From Bradyrhizobium sp. CER78 (GTDB lineage Bacteria > Pseudomonadota > Alphaproteobacteria > Rhizobiales > Xanthobacteraceae): a stretch of 64,000 bases of DNA. This document shows, one piece after another, positions 29,576 through 37,549 of this stretch (its first letter is position 1; every line of letters begins with the position of its first letter). The notes under the pieces were generated by a model. It made no database searches and was not told the DNA's origin. It saw only the letters and a program-made list of their open reading frames with translations. Both the position numbers and the translations under genes were made by a program. The stretch spans positions 496,001 through 560,000 of the forward strand of contig NZ_JARVWP010000001.1 in the NCBI RefSeq assembly GCF_029846235.1, written 5' to 3'.

Positions 29576-30444
29576 GCTTTCTCCGCGACACGTTCACCGA
29601 AGATGCCCTGCGGCCGGAACACCAGGAAGGCGATCAGCACCAGAAAGGCGAAGCCGTCCTTGTACGGCACCGAGATGTAGGCGGCACCGAACGTCTCGAT
29701 GACGCCGAGCGCGAGGCCGCCGACGATCGCGCCGGCGACATCGCCGAAGCCGCCGATGATGGTCGCGGCAAACGCCTTCAGCGCGATGGTCGACCCCATC
29801 TGGATCGAGACGAACAGCACCGGCGCCACCAGGATGCCGGCAAGACCGCCGAGCACGGCTGAATAGATGAAGGTGATCATGATCATGGTGGAGACGGAAA
29901 TGCCGAGCAGCGAGGCCATTTCCTTGTCCTGCGAGGTCGCCTGCAGCTTCTTGCCAAGCAGCGTCTTCTCGAAGAACCAGAAGTTGAACAGCACCAAGAA
30001 GATCGTGACGCCGATGATCAACAGATACTGGCTGTCGAGATAGACCGGGCCGAGCTGGATGCCGGGCGTATCGAACCAACCCTGCAGCACCTGCGGCTGC
30101 GGACCGTAGATCGCGAGCACCGAGTTCGACAGCAGGATCGAGGCGCCGATGGTGGCGATGATCACGGGCAGATAGGTGCGGTGGCGCAGCGGATAGTAGA
30201 CGCCGAGATTGAAGATGACGCCGAGCAGCGCCATGCCGGCCAGCGCGATCACAAAGGACAGCCAGTAAGGCAGGCCGAGCTCGACGCAGACCACCATCAG
30301 ATAGGCGGCGACCATCGAGAACTCGCCTTGCGCGAAGTTCACCACATTGGTGGCGCGGAAGATCAGCACGAAACCGAGCGCGACCAGCGCGTAGACCGCG
30401 CCGATGCCGATGCCGGTGAACAGCAGTTGTAGAACCAGATCCAT
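29572..30444 (-). CDS. LivH-type ABC transporter permease
   Basis: 290 aa. Inner-membrane permease of the HAAT importer. The opening LLFTGIGIGAVYALVALGFVLIF and the run NVVNFAQGEFSMVAAYL are diagnostic of LivH. Its stop overlaps the LivM-LivG start as ATGA. A 72-bp gap with a strong stem-loop separates it from the binding-protein gene. Confidence 0.93.
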   Translation of the reverse strand: MDLVLQLLFTGIGIGAVYALVALGFVLIFRATNVVNFAQGEFSMVAAYLMVVCVELGLPYWLSFVIALAGMALLGVIFNLGVYYPLRHRTYLPVIIATIGASILLSNSVLAIYGPQPQVLQGWFDTPGIQLGPVYLDSQYLLIIGVTIFLVLFNFWFFEKTLLGKKLQATSQDKEMASLLGISVSTMIMITFIYSAVLGGLAGILVAPVLFVSIQMGSTIALKAFAATIIGGFGDVAGAIVGGLALGVIETFGAAYISVPYKDGFAFLVLIAFLVFRPQGIFGERVAEKA

Positions 30445-30480
30445 GACAGCGCTCGATCGGAACAGTGTGCGCAGAAGACC

Positions 30481-30507
30481 GGCCTCGCCGCGTCGGGCGG
30501 CGAGGCC
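30481..30507 (-). other. Stem-loop between binding-protein gene and livH
   Basis: Perfect 10-bp GC-rich stem (GGCCTCGCCG / CGGCGAGGCC) with a 7-nt loop, 9 bases after the binding-protein stop, with no U-tract. In many ABC operons such a stem stabilises the upstream message or partly stops transcription, giving an excess of binding protein over permease. That role is inferred here. Confidence 0.6.
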
Positions 30508-30516
30508 GAGCCGCGA

Positions 30517-31662
30517 TCAATCGTTGAAGTCGATGTGCTTGTCGTAGACGATCTTGCCCTTGTCGTTCTTCACGACATTGTAGCCGTGCAGACCGTCACC
30601 GTTCTTGTCGAAGTTATACTCGCCTTCCGCGCCGGCGAATTTCTGCGTCGCCAGGATGGCGTCGCGGATCTTGTTCGGATCGGTCGAGCCGGCCTTGTTG
30701 ATCGCCGCCGACAGAATGGTGATCGCGTCATACGGCCAGGCGCTCTGGTTGTCGGGCGCGGTCTTGTAGGCATCGCGATAGGCCTTGCCGAACGCCTTCG
30801 CAGCATCGCTCGAATCTTCGGCGAAGTCGGCGACCCCGTAGGTGCCGAACAGCGCCGGGCCGGCGAGCTTGGTCGAGGAGACCGCCACCACTGAGGGCGA
30901 GCCGACCCAGGGGATGTTGACGCCGAGCTGGCGGAGCTGCCGGGCAAAGATGCCGAGATCGTTCTCGAAGGTGAAGTAGGTGCCGAGCACGTCGGCCCCG
31001 GACTGCTTCACGGCCAGCACGACCGGGGTGAAGTCCTGGCTCTGGTTGGCGTAGCCCTGGTCGAGCACCGGCGGCGCGCCGAGCTTGGTCAGCGCCTCGG
31101 TGAGCGCCTTGCCGCCCGCGGTGCCGAAGGCATCGGTGGAATGCACGATCGCCCATTTCTTCTTGCCGAGCGTATTGACGCCGAAATCGGCGATCACGCG
31201 GCCGGAATAATTGTCGTTCGGGCGGAAGCGGAACAGCCACGGATTGCCGGAATGGGTGAGATCGGGATTGGTGCCGCCGATCATGACAGGCTTGCCGACC
31301 TTGATCACGTCGGGCGCCATCGCCTGCACCTGGGTCGAGCGGATCGAGCCGAGGAAGGCGACGATGTCGGATTGCGCGGCAAGCTTGGAGAACGCCAGCA
31401 CGATGCCCGGATTGGTGGTCTGGTCGTCCTCGATGACGAGCTCGACCTGCTTGCCCAGCACGCCGCCGGCCTTGTTGACCGCGGCCAGCGCCAGCTTGGC
31501 GCCGTTCTGGGCCCACAGGCCCTGCTCCGCGGCCGGCCCGGTCACCGGCACGCACATGCCGATCTTGATGGTCGCTCCCTGCGCCCAGGCGCTGCGCACC
31601 AGCGCAGGAGCAGCGAGACCTGCCGCCAAGCCGGCGGAAAACTCACGCCTCGTCAGTTTCAT
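30517..31662 (-). CDS. ABC transporter substrate-binding protein (HAAT type), Tat-exported
   Basis: 381 aa. Periplasmic binding protein of the type I fold used by Liv transporters. The N-terminus MKLTRREFSAGLAAGLAAPAL is a twin-arginine (RREF) signal ending near SAWAQG. The mature part begins TIKIGMCVPVTGPAAEQG, the usual ligand-pocket entrance. GGGAGG precedes the ATG at 31662. It is the first gene of the catabolic operon, divergent from the GntR-type regulator. Confidence 0.92.
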   Translation of the reverse strand: MKLTRREFSAGLAAGLAAPALVRSAWAQGATIKIGMCVPVTGPAAEQGLWAQNGAKLALAAVNKAGGVLGKQVELVIEDDQTTNPGIVLAFSKLAAQSDIVAFLGSIRSTQVQAMAPDVIKVGKPVMIGGTNPDLTHSGNPWLFRFRPNDNYSGRVIADFGVNTLGKKKWAIVHSTDAFGTAGGKALTEALTKLGAPPVLDQGYANQSQDFTPVVLAVKQSGADVLGTYFTFENDLGIFARQLRQLGVNIPWVGSPSVVAVSSTKLAGPALFGTYGVADFAEDSSDAAKAFGKAYRDAYKTAPDNQSAWPYDAITILSAAINKAGSTDPNKIRDAILATQKFAGAEGEYNFDKNGDGLHGYNVVKNDKGKIVYDKHIDFND

Positions 31663-31832
31663 TCAATCCTCCCTGTCATCCGCCGAACTTGATGTCGGCT
31701 GCGTTGCGACGAGCTGACGCGTCGATCTGTTGCCCAATCCGCAGCCATCGAGCGGCGCGACGAACAAACGTGAGCGCCGCTGCAGGGCACAAGACGCGCA
31801 ACAGCGGCCGGCGTTTGCCGTAGCTAAACATG

Positions 31833-31851
31833 ATTGCACATTGCACGCAAT
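31833..31851. promoter_or_regulatory. Candidate operator for the GntR-type regulator
   Basis: ATTGCACATTGCACGCAAT: two tandem ATTGCAC units followed by GCAAT, so the outer five bases form an inverted repeat. It lies in the divergent region between the binding-protein gene and the regulator. No direct evidence of binding. Confidence 0.35.
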
Positions 31852-31942
31852 AGCCAAAAGTTCGCTGGTAACGGTGCGTAAATGCCTGCTACGAGCGACC
31901 ATGACGCGATCACGTGATAATGTGACCGGCGGGCAGCCATCG

Positions 31943-32938
31943 ATGTCGATTCCAAGAGCGAAATCGCAGACCAGACGGAAACAACCGGCCTACGCGCTGA
32001 TCAAGAGCGCATTGGCAAAGCACATCCGGGCGGGTGACGTGCCTCCGGGCACGGTGCTTTCCGAATCGGCGATCGCGACCTTGTTCGGCTCCAGCCGCTC
32101 CCCGGTGCGGCAGGCCTTCGAACAGCTGGAGCACGTCGGCCTGGTGCGCCGGTTCGACGGCCGCGGCGTCATCGCCGGCAAGCGCAAGGTCGAACCACGA
32201 CGCGTTCCGATCACACCGGAAATGTTCGGACTGACCGACGGCCCCGTCGATGCGGTGCGCAGCGATGCCTGGGACGCGCTCTATTACAAGCTCGAACGCG
32301 AGATCATCTACCGCTCGCTGTTCGGACGCTTCCGCGTCAGCGAGCTGGCACTGGCGCGGCATTTCCGGGTCGGACGCACGGTGGCGCGCAATCTGCTGCT
32401 GCGCGCGCAGGCGATCGGAATCCTGGAGAAAGGCGCCAAGGCGCATTGGTACGTGGTGCCGCTGGATGAGGATCGCCTGCGCGACATCTTCGAGGTGCGC
32501 GCAACGCTCGAGCCGCTGCTGCTCAAATCCGCGACGGCGAAGATTCCCACCGCACTGCTCGACCAGATGGCGGAGCGGCTGCGCGAGGGGATTCAATTCC
32601 GCAGCCGCGTCGGCGTCGGCGAGCTCGACGAGATCGAGGGCGACCTGCACATCCGCTGCCTGGGCTACGGCGTCAATCGCGAGATGATCGAAGCGCTCAA
32701 GCGCACCCATTGCGCATTCGTGATCGGCAAGCACATTCAGGTGGCGCTGACCGCGCCGCAGATCGATTCCTTCATGGACGAGCATCTGGTGATCATCGAA
32801 GCCTTGCGTGCCCGCGACGGCGATGCGGCGGCCGAGATCCTACGCCGGCATATCGAGTGGTCGCACTCGAAGGTCGCGGGCTGGATCACCGAATTCCGCG
32901 CCATCAACGTGATTTCGCGCGTGCCCTACATGGCCTGA
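31943..32938 (+). CDS. GntR-family regulator with two winged helices and FCD domain
   Basis: 331 aa from ATG 31943 (MSIPRAKSQTRRK), chosen for the GGCGGG upstream; an ATG at 31901 is possible. Residues 15-79 are a typical GntR winged helix (AYALIKSALAKHIRAGDVPPGTVLSE split over two helices, then SRSPVRQAFEQLE). Residues 109-173 look like a second winged helix (LYYKLEREIIYRSLFG, SELALARHFRVGRTVARNLL). A helical FCD effector domain follows from about 178. Ordinary FadR-type GntR proteins have one such helix and about 240 residues. It is divergent from the sugar-acid operon and probably controls it. Confidence 0.85.
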   Translation: MSIPRAKSQTRRKQPAYALIKSALAKHIRAGDVPPGTVLSESAIATLFGSSRSPVRQAFEQLEHVGLVRRFDGRGVIAGKRKVEPRRVPITPEMFGLTDGPVDAVRSDAWDALYYKLEREIIYRSLFGRFRVSELALARHFRVGRTVARNLLLRAQAIGILEKGAKAHWYVVPLDEDRLRDIFEVRATLEPLLLKSATAKIPTALLDQMAERLREGIQFRSRVGVGELDEIEGDLHIRCLGYGVNREMIEALKRTHCAFVIGKHIQVALTAPQIDSFMDEHLVIIEALRARDGDAAAEILRRHIEWSHSKVAGWITEFRAINVISRVPYMA

Positions 32939-32940
32939 CG

Positions 32941-33474
32941 CTACTCGTCAGCCTCGACTTCTGCGTCCTCGGCCGAGCCCATTCCGGCGAGGCTTGCCTC
33001 CAGCACACCCAACATTTCGTGCAGCTCGGCAAGCTTGCGCGCGCCATATCGTCGTGTGATCTCGGCGTAGATCGCCTCCGACGTCGGGGCCACCGCCTCG
33101 ATCAGCTTCAAGCCCTTGGCGGAGATCGAAACCACCGCACGGCGCGCGTCGTTCTCCGCCGCCTTGCGCTCGATCAACGCACGCCCCTCGAGATCGCGCA
33201 GGATGCGCGACAGGCTCGGGCCGAGCAGGAACGCGACGCGGGCAAGCTCGGTGACCTCGATCTCGTCGACTGCGGTGAGCGCACGCAGGATTCGCCACTG
33301 TTGCTCGGTCAGCCCGTGATTGCGCAGCGACGGACGGAATTGCCGCATCACCGCTTCGCGCGCACGGAGCAGCGACATCGGCAGCGAGCGCGAGAATTCG
33401 CGCATCGGGGTGCGCCGCGCCGCCGCGTCGTCACCCTGCTCCGGTCGGATCTCGTCCAGCTTCTTGCGCGCCAT
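32941..33474 (-). CDS. hpaR: MarR-family repressor HpaR of homoprotocatechuate genes
   Basis: 177 aa. Winged-helix dimer expected to repress the hpa operon until an aromatic acid binds. Core runs are SLPMSLLRAREAVMRQFRPSL, HGLTEQQWRILRALTAVDEIEV and SLSRILRDLEGRALIERK. The N-terminal part before the helix-turn-helix is typical of HpaR. The ATG at 33474 has GGGA upstream; a GTG at 33477 is adjacent. It is divergent from hpaH. Its leader carries a 17-bp inverted repeat, and a palindrome lies near hpaH. Confidence 0.88.
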   Translation of the reverse strand: MARKKLDEIRPEQGDDAAARRTPMREFSRSLPMSLLRAREAVMRQFRPSLRNHGLTEQQWRILRALTAVDEIEVTELARVAFLLGPSLSRILRDLEGRALIERKAAENDARRAVVSISAKGLKLIEAVAPTSEAIYAEITRRYGARKLAELHEMLGVLEASLAGMGSAEDAEVEADE

Positions 33475-33485
33475 CACTTAATCCC

Positions 33486-33522
33486 GATCGTGATGGTGGC
33501 TCTTCGAGCCGCCATCACGATC
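33486..33522 (-). promoter_or_regulatory. Long inverted repeat in the hpaR leader
   Basis: Arms GATCGTGATGGTGGCTC (33486-33502) and GAGCCGCCATCACGATC (33506-33522) pair over 17 bp with one G-T wobble and a 3-nt loop. It ends 11 bases before the hpaR ATG, right next to the GGGA ribosome site. It could be an autoregulatory operator or an RNA hairpin limiting hpaR translation. Confidence 0.65.
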
Positions 33523-33537
33523 TATCTCCCTGTTCGA

Positions 33538-33583
33538 GCATGATCCTGATCGGAAAACCGGTGCCCACTTTTCCGGATCATGC
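33538..33583. repeat. Palindromic element of the AACCGGTGCCCACTT type
   Basis: Outer arms GCATGATCC / GGATCATGC (9 bp) and inner arms GGAAAA / TTTTCC around AACCGGTGCCCAC. The central segment matches the second hairpin at 1279-1322, so this is a second copy of that family. It lies in the hpaR-hpaH divergent region. Confidence 0.75.
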
Positions 33584-33642
33584 ATCATGGCAAAAAAACT
33601 TTTGCATTGCAGCATGCCCTGATTCAGTTTGCGGGAAAGAAC

Positions 33643-33654
33643 TTAACATGTTAA
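33643..33654. promoter_or_regulatory. Candidate HpaR operator
   Basis: TTAACATGTTAA is a perfect 12-bp palindrome centred 40 bp upstream of the hpaH ATG, within an AT-richer stretch. MarR repressors bind palindromes of this size near promoters. Assignment to HpaR rests on position only. Confidence 0.5.
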
Positions 33655-33688
33655 TCATCTCCCGACATCCACTTTTTGTGTAGCACGC

Positions 33689-34495
33689 ATGGCCCTCTCC
33701 AAGGACGATATCCGCGCTGCCGCCGAGCGGCTCGACAATGCGGAAAAGACCCGCAAACAAATCCGCCAGCTCTCGCTGGAATACCCCCGCATCACCCTCG
33801 AAGACGCCTACGCGATTCAGAAGGCCTGGGTCGAGATGAAGGTGGCGCAGGGGCGCGTCGTCAAGGGCCACAAGATCGGCCTGACCTCGAAGGCGATGCA
33901 GAGCGCGCTCAATATCGACGAGCCTGACTCCGGCATCCTGCTCGACGACATGTTCTTTGCCGATGGCGGCCTGGTCCCGACCGACCGCTTCATTGCAACC
34001 CGCGTCGAGGCCGAGCTCGCCTTCGTGATGAAGCATCGCCTTGCGGGGCCGAACTGCACGCTGTTCGACGTGCTCAACGCCACCGACTTCGTGGTGCCGG
34101 CGCTGGAGATTCTGGATACGCGGGTCGAGCGCGTCGATCCCGAGACCAAGGCGACGCGCAAGATCTTCGACACCATCGCCGACAACGCCGCCAATGCCGG
34201 CATCGTGCTCGGCGGCCGGCCGATCCGTCCACTGGAGGCCGATCTGCGCTGGATCGGCGCGCTGTGCTTCCGCAACGGCCAGCTCGAGGAAACCGGTCTC
34301 GCCGCCGGCGTGTTGAATCATCCGGCGACGGCGGTGGCGTGGCTCGCCAACAAGATCGCGCCGAACGGGCTTGCGCTGGAGGCCGGTCAGGTGGTGCTGG
34401 CGGGCTCCTTCATCCGTCCGATCGAGACCCGCAAAGGCGACACCATCCAGGCCGACTACGGACCGTACGGTTCCGTGAGCTGCTACTTCGCCTGA
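33689..34495 (+). CDS. hpaH: 2-oxohept-4-ene-1,7-dioate hydratase HpaH
   Basis: 268 aa. Adds water to 2-oxohept-3/4-enedioate to make 4-hydroxy-2-oxoheptanedioate in homoprotocatechuate breakdown. It has the FAH/hydratase fold with VVKGHKIGLTSKAMQ, EPDSGILLDDMFF, RVEAELAFVM (metal-binding Glu pair) and LAGSFIRPIETRKGDTI. It starts the operon hpaH-hpaF-hpaE-hpaD-FAH-ThDP enzyme. No Shine-Dalgarno sequence is visible before the ATG at 33689, so the message may be leaderless or weakly initiated. Confidence 0.9.
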   Translation: MALSKDDIRAAAERLDNAEKTRKQIRQLSLEYPRITLEDAYAIQKAWVEMKVAQGRVVKGHKIGLTSKAMQSALNIDEPDSGILLDDMFFADGGLVPTDRFIATRVEAELAFVMKHRLAGPNCTLFDVLNATDFVVPALEILDTRVERVDPETKATRKIFDTIADNAANAGIVLGGRPIRPLEADLRWIGALCFRNGQLEETGLAAGVLNHPATAVAWLANKIAPNGLALEAGQVVLAGSFIRPIETRKGDTIQADYGPYGSVSCYFA

Positions 34496-34516
34496 CGCAC
34501 TCAGCAGGAGCGCTGC

Positions 34517-34915
34517 ATGCCGCATTTCACGATTGAATATTCCGCCAATCTCGACGATCTCGTCGACATGGGCGCGACGGTCGAGCTGGTCCGCAAGGCC
34601 GCGGTCGAGACCGGCATCTTCCCGCTCGGCGGCATCCGCGTCCGCGCCGTCAGGTGCGAGCATTACGCGATCGCCGACGGCCGCAAGACTTACGGGTTCC
34701 TCGACATGGTGCTGCGGCTCGGCGAGGGCCGCGACCTCGCCACCCGCAAGAAGGCCGGGGAGCATATCTTCAAGGCGCTATCGGCCCATCTCGATCCGGT
34801 ATTCGCCAACAGCAAGTTCGCTCTGTCGTTCGACATGCAGATCAACGACAAAGAAACCAGCTGGAAACGCAACAACATCCACGACGCACTGAAGGTGGAG
34901 ACGGTCAATGGATAA
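34517..34915 (+). CDS. hpaF: 5-carboxymethyl-2-hydroxymuconate isomerase HpaF
   Basis: 132 aa. Tautomerase-superfamily enzyme with catalytic Pro2 (MPHFTIEYSANLDD). It converts the open-chain dienol product after HpaE and FAH-domain steps. The run GIFPLGGIRVRAVRCEHYAIADG is typical of CHMI. GGAG lies upstream of the ATG, and the stop overlaps the hpaE start by 8 bases. Confidence 0.9.
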   Translation: MPHFTIEYSANLDDLVDMGATVELVRKAAVETGIFPLGGIRVRAVRCEHYAIADGRKTYGFLDMVLRLGEGRDLATRKKAGEHIFKALSAHLDPVFANSKFALSFDMQINDKETSWKRNNIHDALKVETVNG

Positions 34916-36452
34916 AGCGACAGCGAAATCATCAGCCGACGTATTCCAGGCCAACCGCGATCGCGCCGGTCCCCTGCTCGCGAAGTTGAAGGCCGAAGGC
35001 ATCGGCAATGTGATCGACGGCAAGGTCGTGCCGGCAGCCTCCGGCCAGACCTTCGAGACCAAATCGCCGGTCGACGGCACGGTGCTGGCGACGGTGGCGC
35101 GCGGCAATGCCGAGGATATCGACCGCGCCGCAACGGCCGCGGCGAAGGCCTTCAAGGCCTGGCGCGACATGCCGGCGGCGCAGCGCCGCAAGCTCTTGCA
35201 TCGTGTCGCCGATGCGATCGAGGAGCGCGCCGACGACATCGCCGTGCTCGAATGCATCGACACCGGCCAGGCGCACCGCTTCATGGCCAAGGCCGCGATC
35301 CGCGCCGCGGAGAATTTCCGCTTCTTCGCCGACAAATGCGGCGAAGCCCGCGACGGTCTCAACACGCCTTCGGACGAGCATTGGAACATCTCGACCCGCG
35401 TGCCGATCGGGCCGGTCGGCGTGATCACGCCGTGGAACACGCCGTTCATGCTCTCGACCTGGAAGATCGCGCCGGCGCTGGCCGCCGGCTGCACCGTCGT
35501 GCACAAGCCGGCGGAATGGTCGCCGGTGACCGCCGACATGCTGGTCAAGCTCGCCAAGCAGGCCGGGCTTCCCGACGGCGTGCTCAACACCGTGCACGGC
35601 TTCGGCGAAGAGGCCGGCAAGGCGCTGACCGAGCACCCCGCCATCAAGGCGATCGGCTTCGTCGGTGAGAGTTCGACCGGATCGGCGATCATGGCGCAGG
35701 GCGCACCGACCCTGAAGCGGGTGCATTTCGAGCTCGGCGGCAAGAACCCGGTGATCGTGTTCGACGACGCCGATCTCGACCGCGCGCTCGATGCCGTCGT
35801 GTTCATGATCTACTCGCTCAATGGCGAGCGCTGCACGTCGTCGAGCCGGCTGCTGGTTCAGGAGAGCATTGCCGGCACGTTCATCGATAAGCTGACCGCG
35901 CGCGTCAGGGCGCTTAAGGTCGGTCACCCGCTCGATCCCGCAACCGAGATCGGGCCGCTGATCCATGAGCGGCACCTCGCCAAGGTCTGCAGCTATTTCG
36001 ACGTCGCAAAAAAGGACGGCGCCACGATCGCAGTCGGCGGCAAGCCGCATGACGGTCCCGGCGGCGGCCACTATGTGCAGCCGACGCTGGTCACCGGCGC
36101 CAACGCAAACATGCGCGTCGCGCAGGAAGAGGTGTTCGGCCCGTTCCTGACTGTGATCCCGTTCAGGGACGAAGCTGACGCCATCGAGATCGCCAATGGC
36201 GTGCAATATGGCCTGACCGGCTATGTCTGGACCGGCGAGATGGGCCGCGCGCTGCGCGTCGCGGATGCGCTGGAAGCCGGCATGATCTGGCTCAACTCGG
36301 AAAACGTCCGCCATCTGCCGACCCCGTTCGGCGGCATGAAGTCGTCAGGCATCGGCCGGGACGGCGGCGACTACTCATTCGACTTCTACATGGAAACCAA
36401 GCACGTCTCGCTCGCGCGCGGGACGCACAAGATTCAGAAACTGGGAATTTGA
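34908..36452 (+). CDS. hpaE: 5-carboxymethyl-2-hydroxymuconate semialdehyde dehydrogenase HpaE
   Basis: 514 aa. NAD-dependent aldehyde dehydrogenase that oxidises the ring-cleavage semialdehyde to 5-carboxymethyl-2-hydroxymuconate. Visible are GVITPWNTPFMLSTWKIAPA, the general-base Glu in HFELGGKNPVIVF and the catalytic Cys in NGERCTSSSRL. The ATG at 34908 lies within hpaF and has GGTGGAG upstream. It is followed by a palindromic repeat and then hpaD. The hpaE assignment within the aldehyde dehydrogenase family rests on length and neighbours. Confidence 0.92.
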   Translation: MDKATAKSSADVFQANRDRAGPLLAKLKAEGIGNVIDGKVVPAASGQTFETKSPVDGTVLATVARGNAEDIDRAATAAAKAFKAWRDMPAAQRRKLLHRVADAIEERADDIAVLECIDTGQAHRFMAKAAIRAAENFRFFADKCGEARDGLNTPSDEHWNISTRVPIGPVGVITPWNTPFMLSTWKIAPALAAGCTVVHKPAEWSPVTADMLVKLAKQAGLPDGVLNTVHGFGEEAGKALTEHPAIKAIGFVGESSTGSAIMAQGAPTLKRVHFELGGKNPVIVFDDADLDRALDAVVFMIYSLNGERCTSSSRLLVQESIAGTFIDKLTARVRALKVGHPLDPATEIGPLIHERHLAKVCSYFDVAKKDGATIAVGGKPHDGPGGGHYVQPTLVTGANANMRVAQEEVFGPFLTVIPFRDEADAIEIANGVQYGLTGYVWTGEMGRALRVADALEAGMIWLNSENVRHLPTPFGGMKSSGIGRDGGDYSFDFYMETKHVSLARGTHKIQKLGI

Positions 36453-36455
36453 AGC

Positions 36456-36531
36456 CGTCGTTCCGGGGCGCGCAGCGAACCCGGAACCTCGAGATTCCGG
36501 GTTCGATGCTGCGCATCGACCCGGAATGACG
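36456..36531. repeat. Palindromic repeat, CGTCATTCCGG family, copy 1
   Basis: Arms CGTCGTTCCGG / CCGGAATGACG (one mismatch) enclose CCTCGAGATTCCGGGTT and a TGCTGCGCATCGA segment. It fills the hpaE-hpaD gap inside the operon. Further copies are at 51671 and 58718. Confidence 0.8.
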
Positions 36532-36555
36532 GATAACAAATCTGAGGAAACACCG

Positions 36556-37539
36556 ATGCCCGTTCCGACGCACGTTTTCGATCCGCCGTTCAACATCATC
36601 CGCTGCAGCCACGCCGTGCTCGATGTCACGGATCTCGACAAGAGCGCCACCTTCTACGAGAAGACGGTCGGCCTCCACATCGAGGACCGCGACGACAAGT
36701 CGGTGTATCTGCGCGCCAGCGAGGAGCACCAGCATCACTCGGTGGTGCTGCGCAAGGCGGCGAAGGCCGCCTGCAACCGGCTCGGCTTCAAGGTCGGCAA
36801 TGACGGCGACCTCGACAAGGCCGCCGCCTTCTGTTCCGAGAACGGCATCACCTATGCCTTCGTCGACCAGCCGTTCCAGGGCCGCACGCTGCAATTCACC
36901 GATCCGTTCGGCTTCCAGATCGAGCTCTACGCCACGATGGAGAAGCGTCCGCATCTGTTGCGGCGCTACGATCTCTACAAGGGCTGCCATCCGCAGCGGC
37001 TCGACCATTTCAACGTGTTCGCCGCCGAGGTGCAGGACACCGTCGATTTCTACGCGCGGCTCGGCTTCCGCCTCACCGAATATGCCGAGGAGGATGGCGA
37101 CAACGGCCGCATCGCGGCCGCCTGGATGCACCGCAAGGGCAATGTCCACGACTTCGCCATCACCAACGGCCGTGGCCCGCGCCTGCACCACATCGCCTAT
37201 TGGGTGCCGACCGCGATGAACATCGTGCATCTCTGCGACGTGATGGCCTCCTCCGGCTATCTCAAGAATATCGAGCGCGGCCCGGGCCGGCACGGCATCT
37301 CCAACGCCTTCTTCCTCTACATCCGCGATCCCGACGGACATCGCATCGAGCTCTACACCAGCGACTATTTCACCGGGGATCACGACCACGAGCCGCTGCG
37401 CTGGTCGTTGCGCGATCCGCGCCGCCAGACGCTGTGGGGCGCGCCGGCGCCGCGCTCCTGGTTCGAGGAAGGCTCGACCTTCGCAGGCCAAGCGGTGCGC
37501 GAGCCGCGCTTCGTCGCCGACGTGCTGGTTGCGGACTAA
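36556..37539 (+). CDS. hpaD: 3,4-dihydroxyphenylacetate 2,3-dioxygenase HpaD (type I extradiol)
   Basis: 327 aa. Cleaves homoprotocatechuate meta to the hydroxyls. It is a two-domain vicinal-oxygen-chelate enzyme. The metal triad is H151 (RLDHFNVF), H211 or H212 (LHHIAYWV) and E265 (HRIELYTSDY). H198 (VHDFAI) matches the second-sphere acid/base of the Brevibacterium enzyme. The ATG at 36556 follows GAGGAAA; an upstream ATG at 36526 lies within the repeat and was rejected. The length matches VOC-type HPCD, not the unrelated HpaD of E. coli. Confidence 0.92.
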   Translation: MPVPTHVFDPPFNIIRCSHAVLDVTDLDKSATFYEKTVGLHIEDRDDKSVYLRASEEHQHHSVVLRKAAKAACNRLGFKVGNDGDLDKAAAFCSENGITYAFVDQPFQGRTLQFTDPFGFQIELYATMEKRPHLLRRYDLYKGCHPQRLDHFNVFAAEVQDTVDFYARLGFRLTEYAEEDGDNGRIAAAWMHRKGNVHDFAITNGRGPRLHHIAYWVPTAMNIVHLCDVMASSGYLKNIERGPGRHGISNAFFLYIRDPDGHRIELYTSDYFTGDHDHEPLRWSLRDPRRQTLWGAPAPRSWFEEGSTFAGQAVREPRFVADVLVAD

Positions 37540-37549
37540 GGGATTTCCG

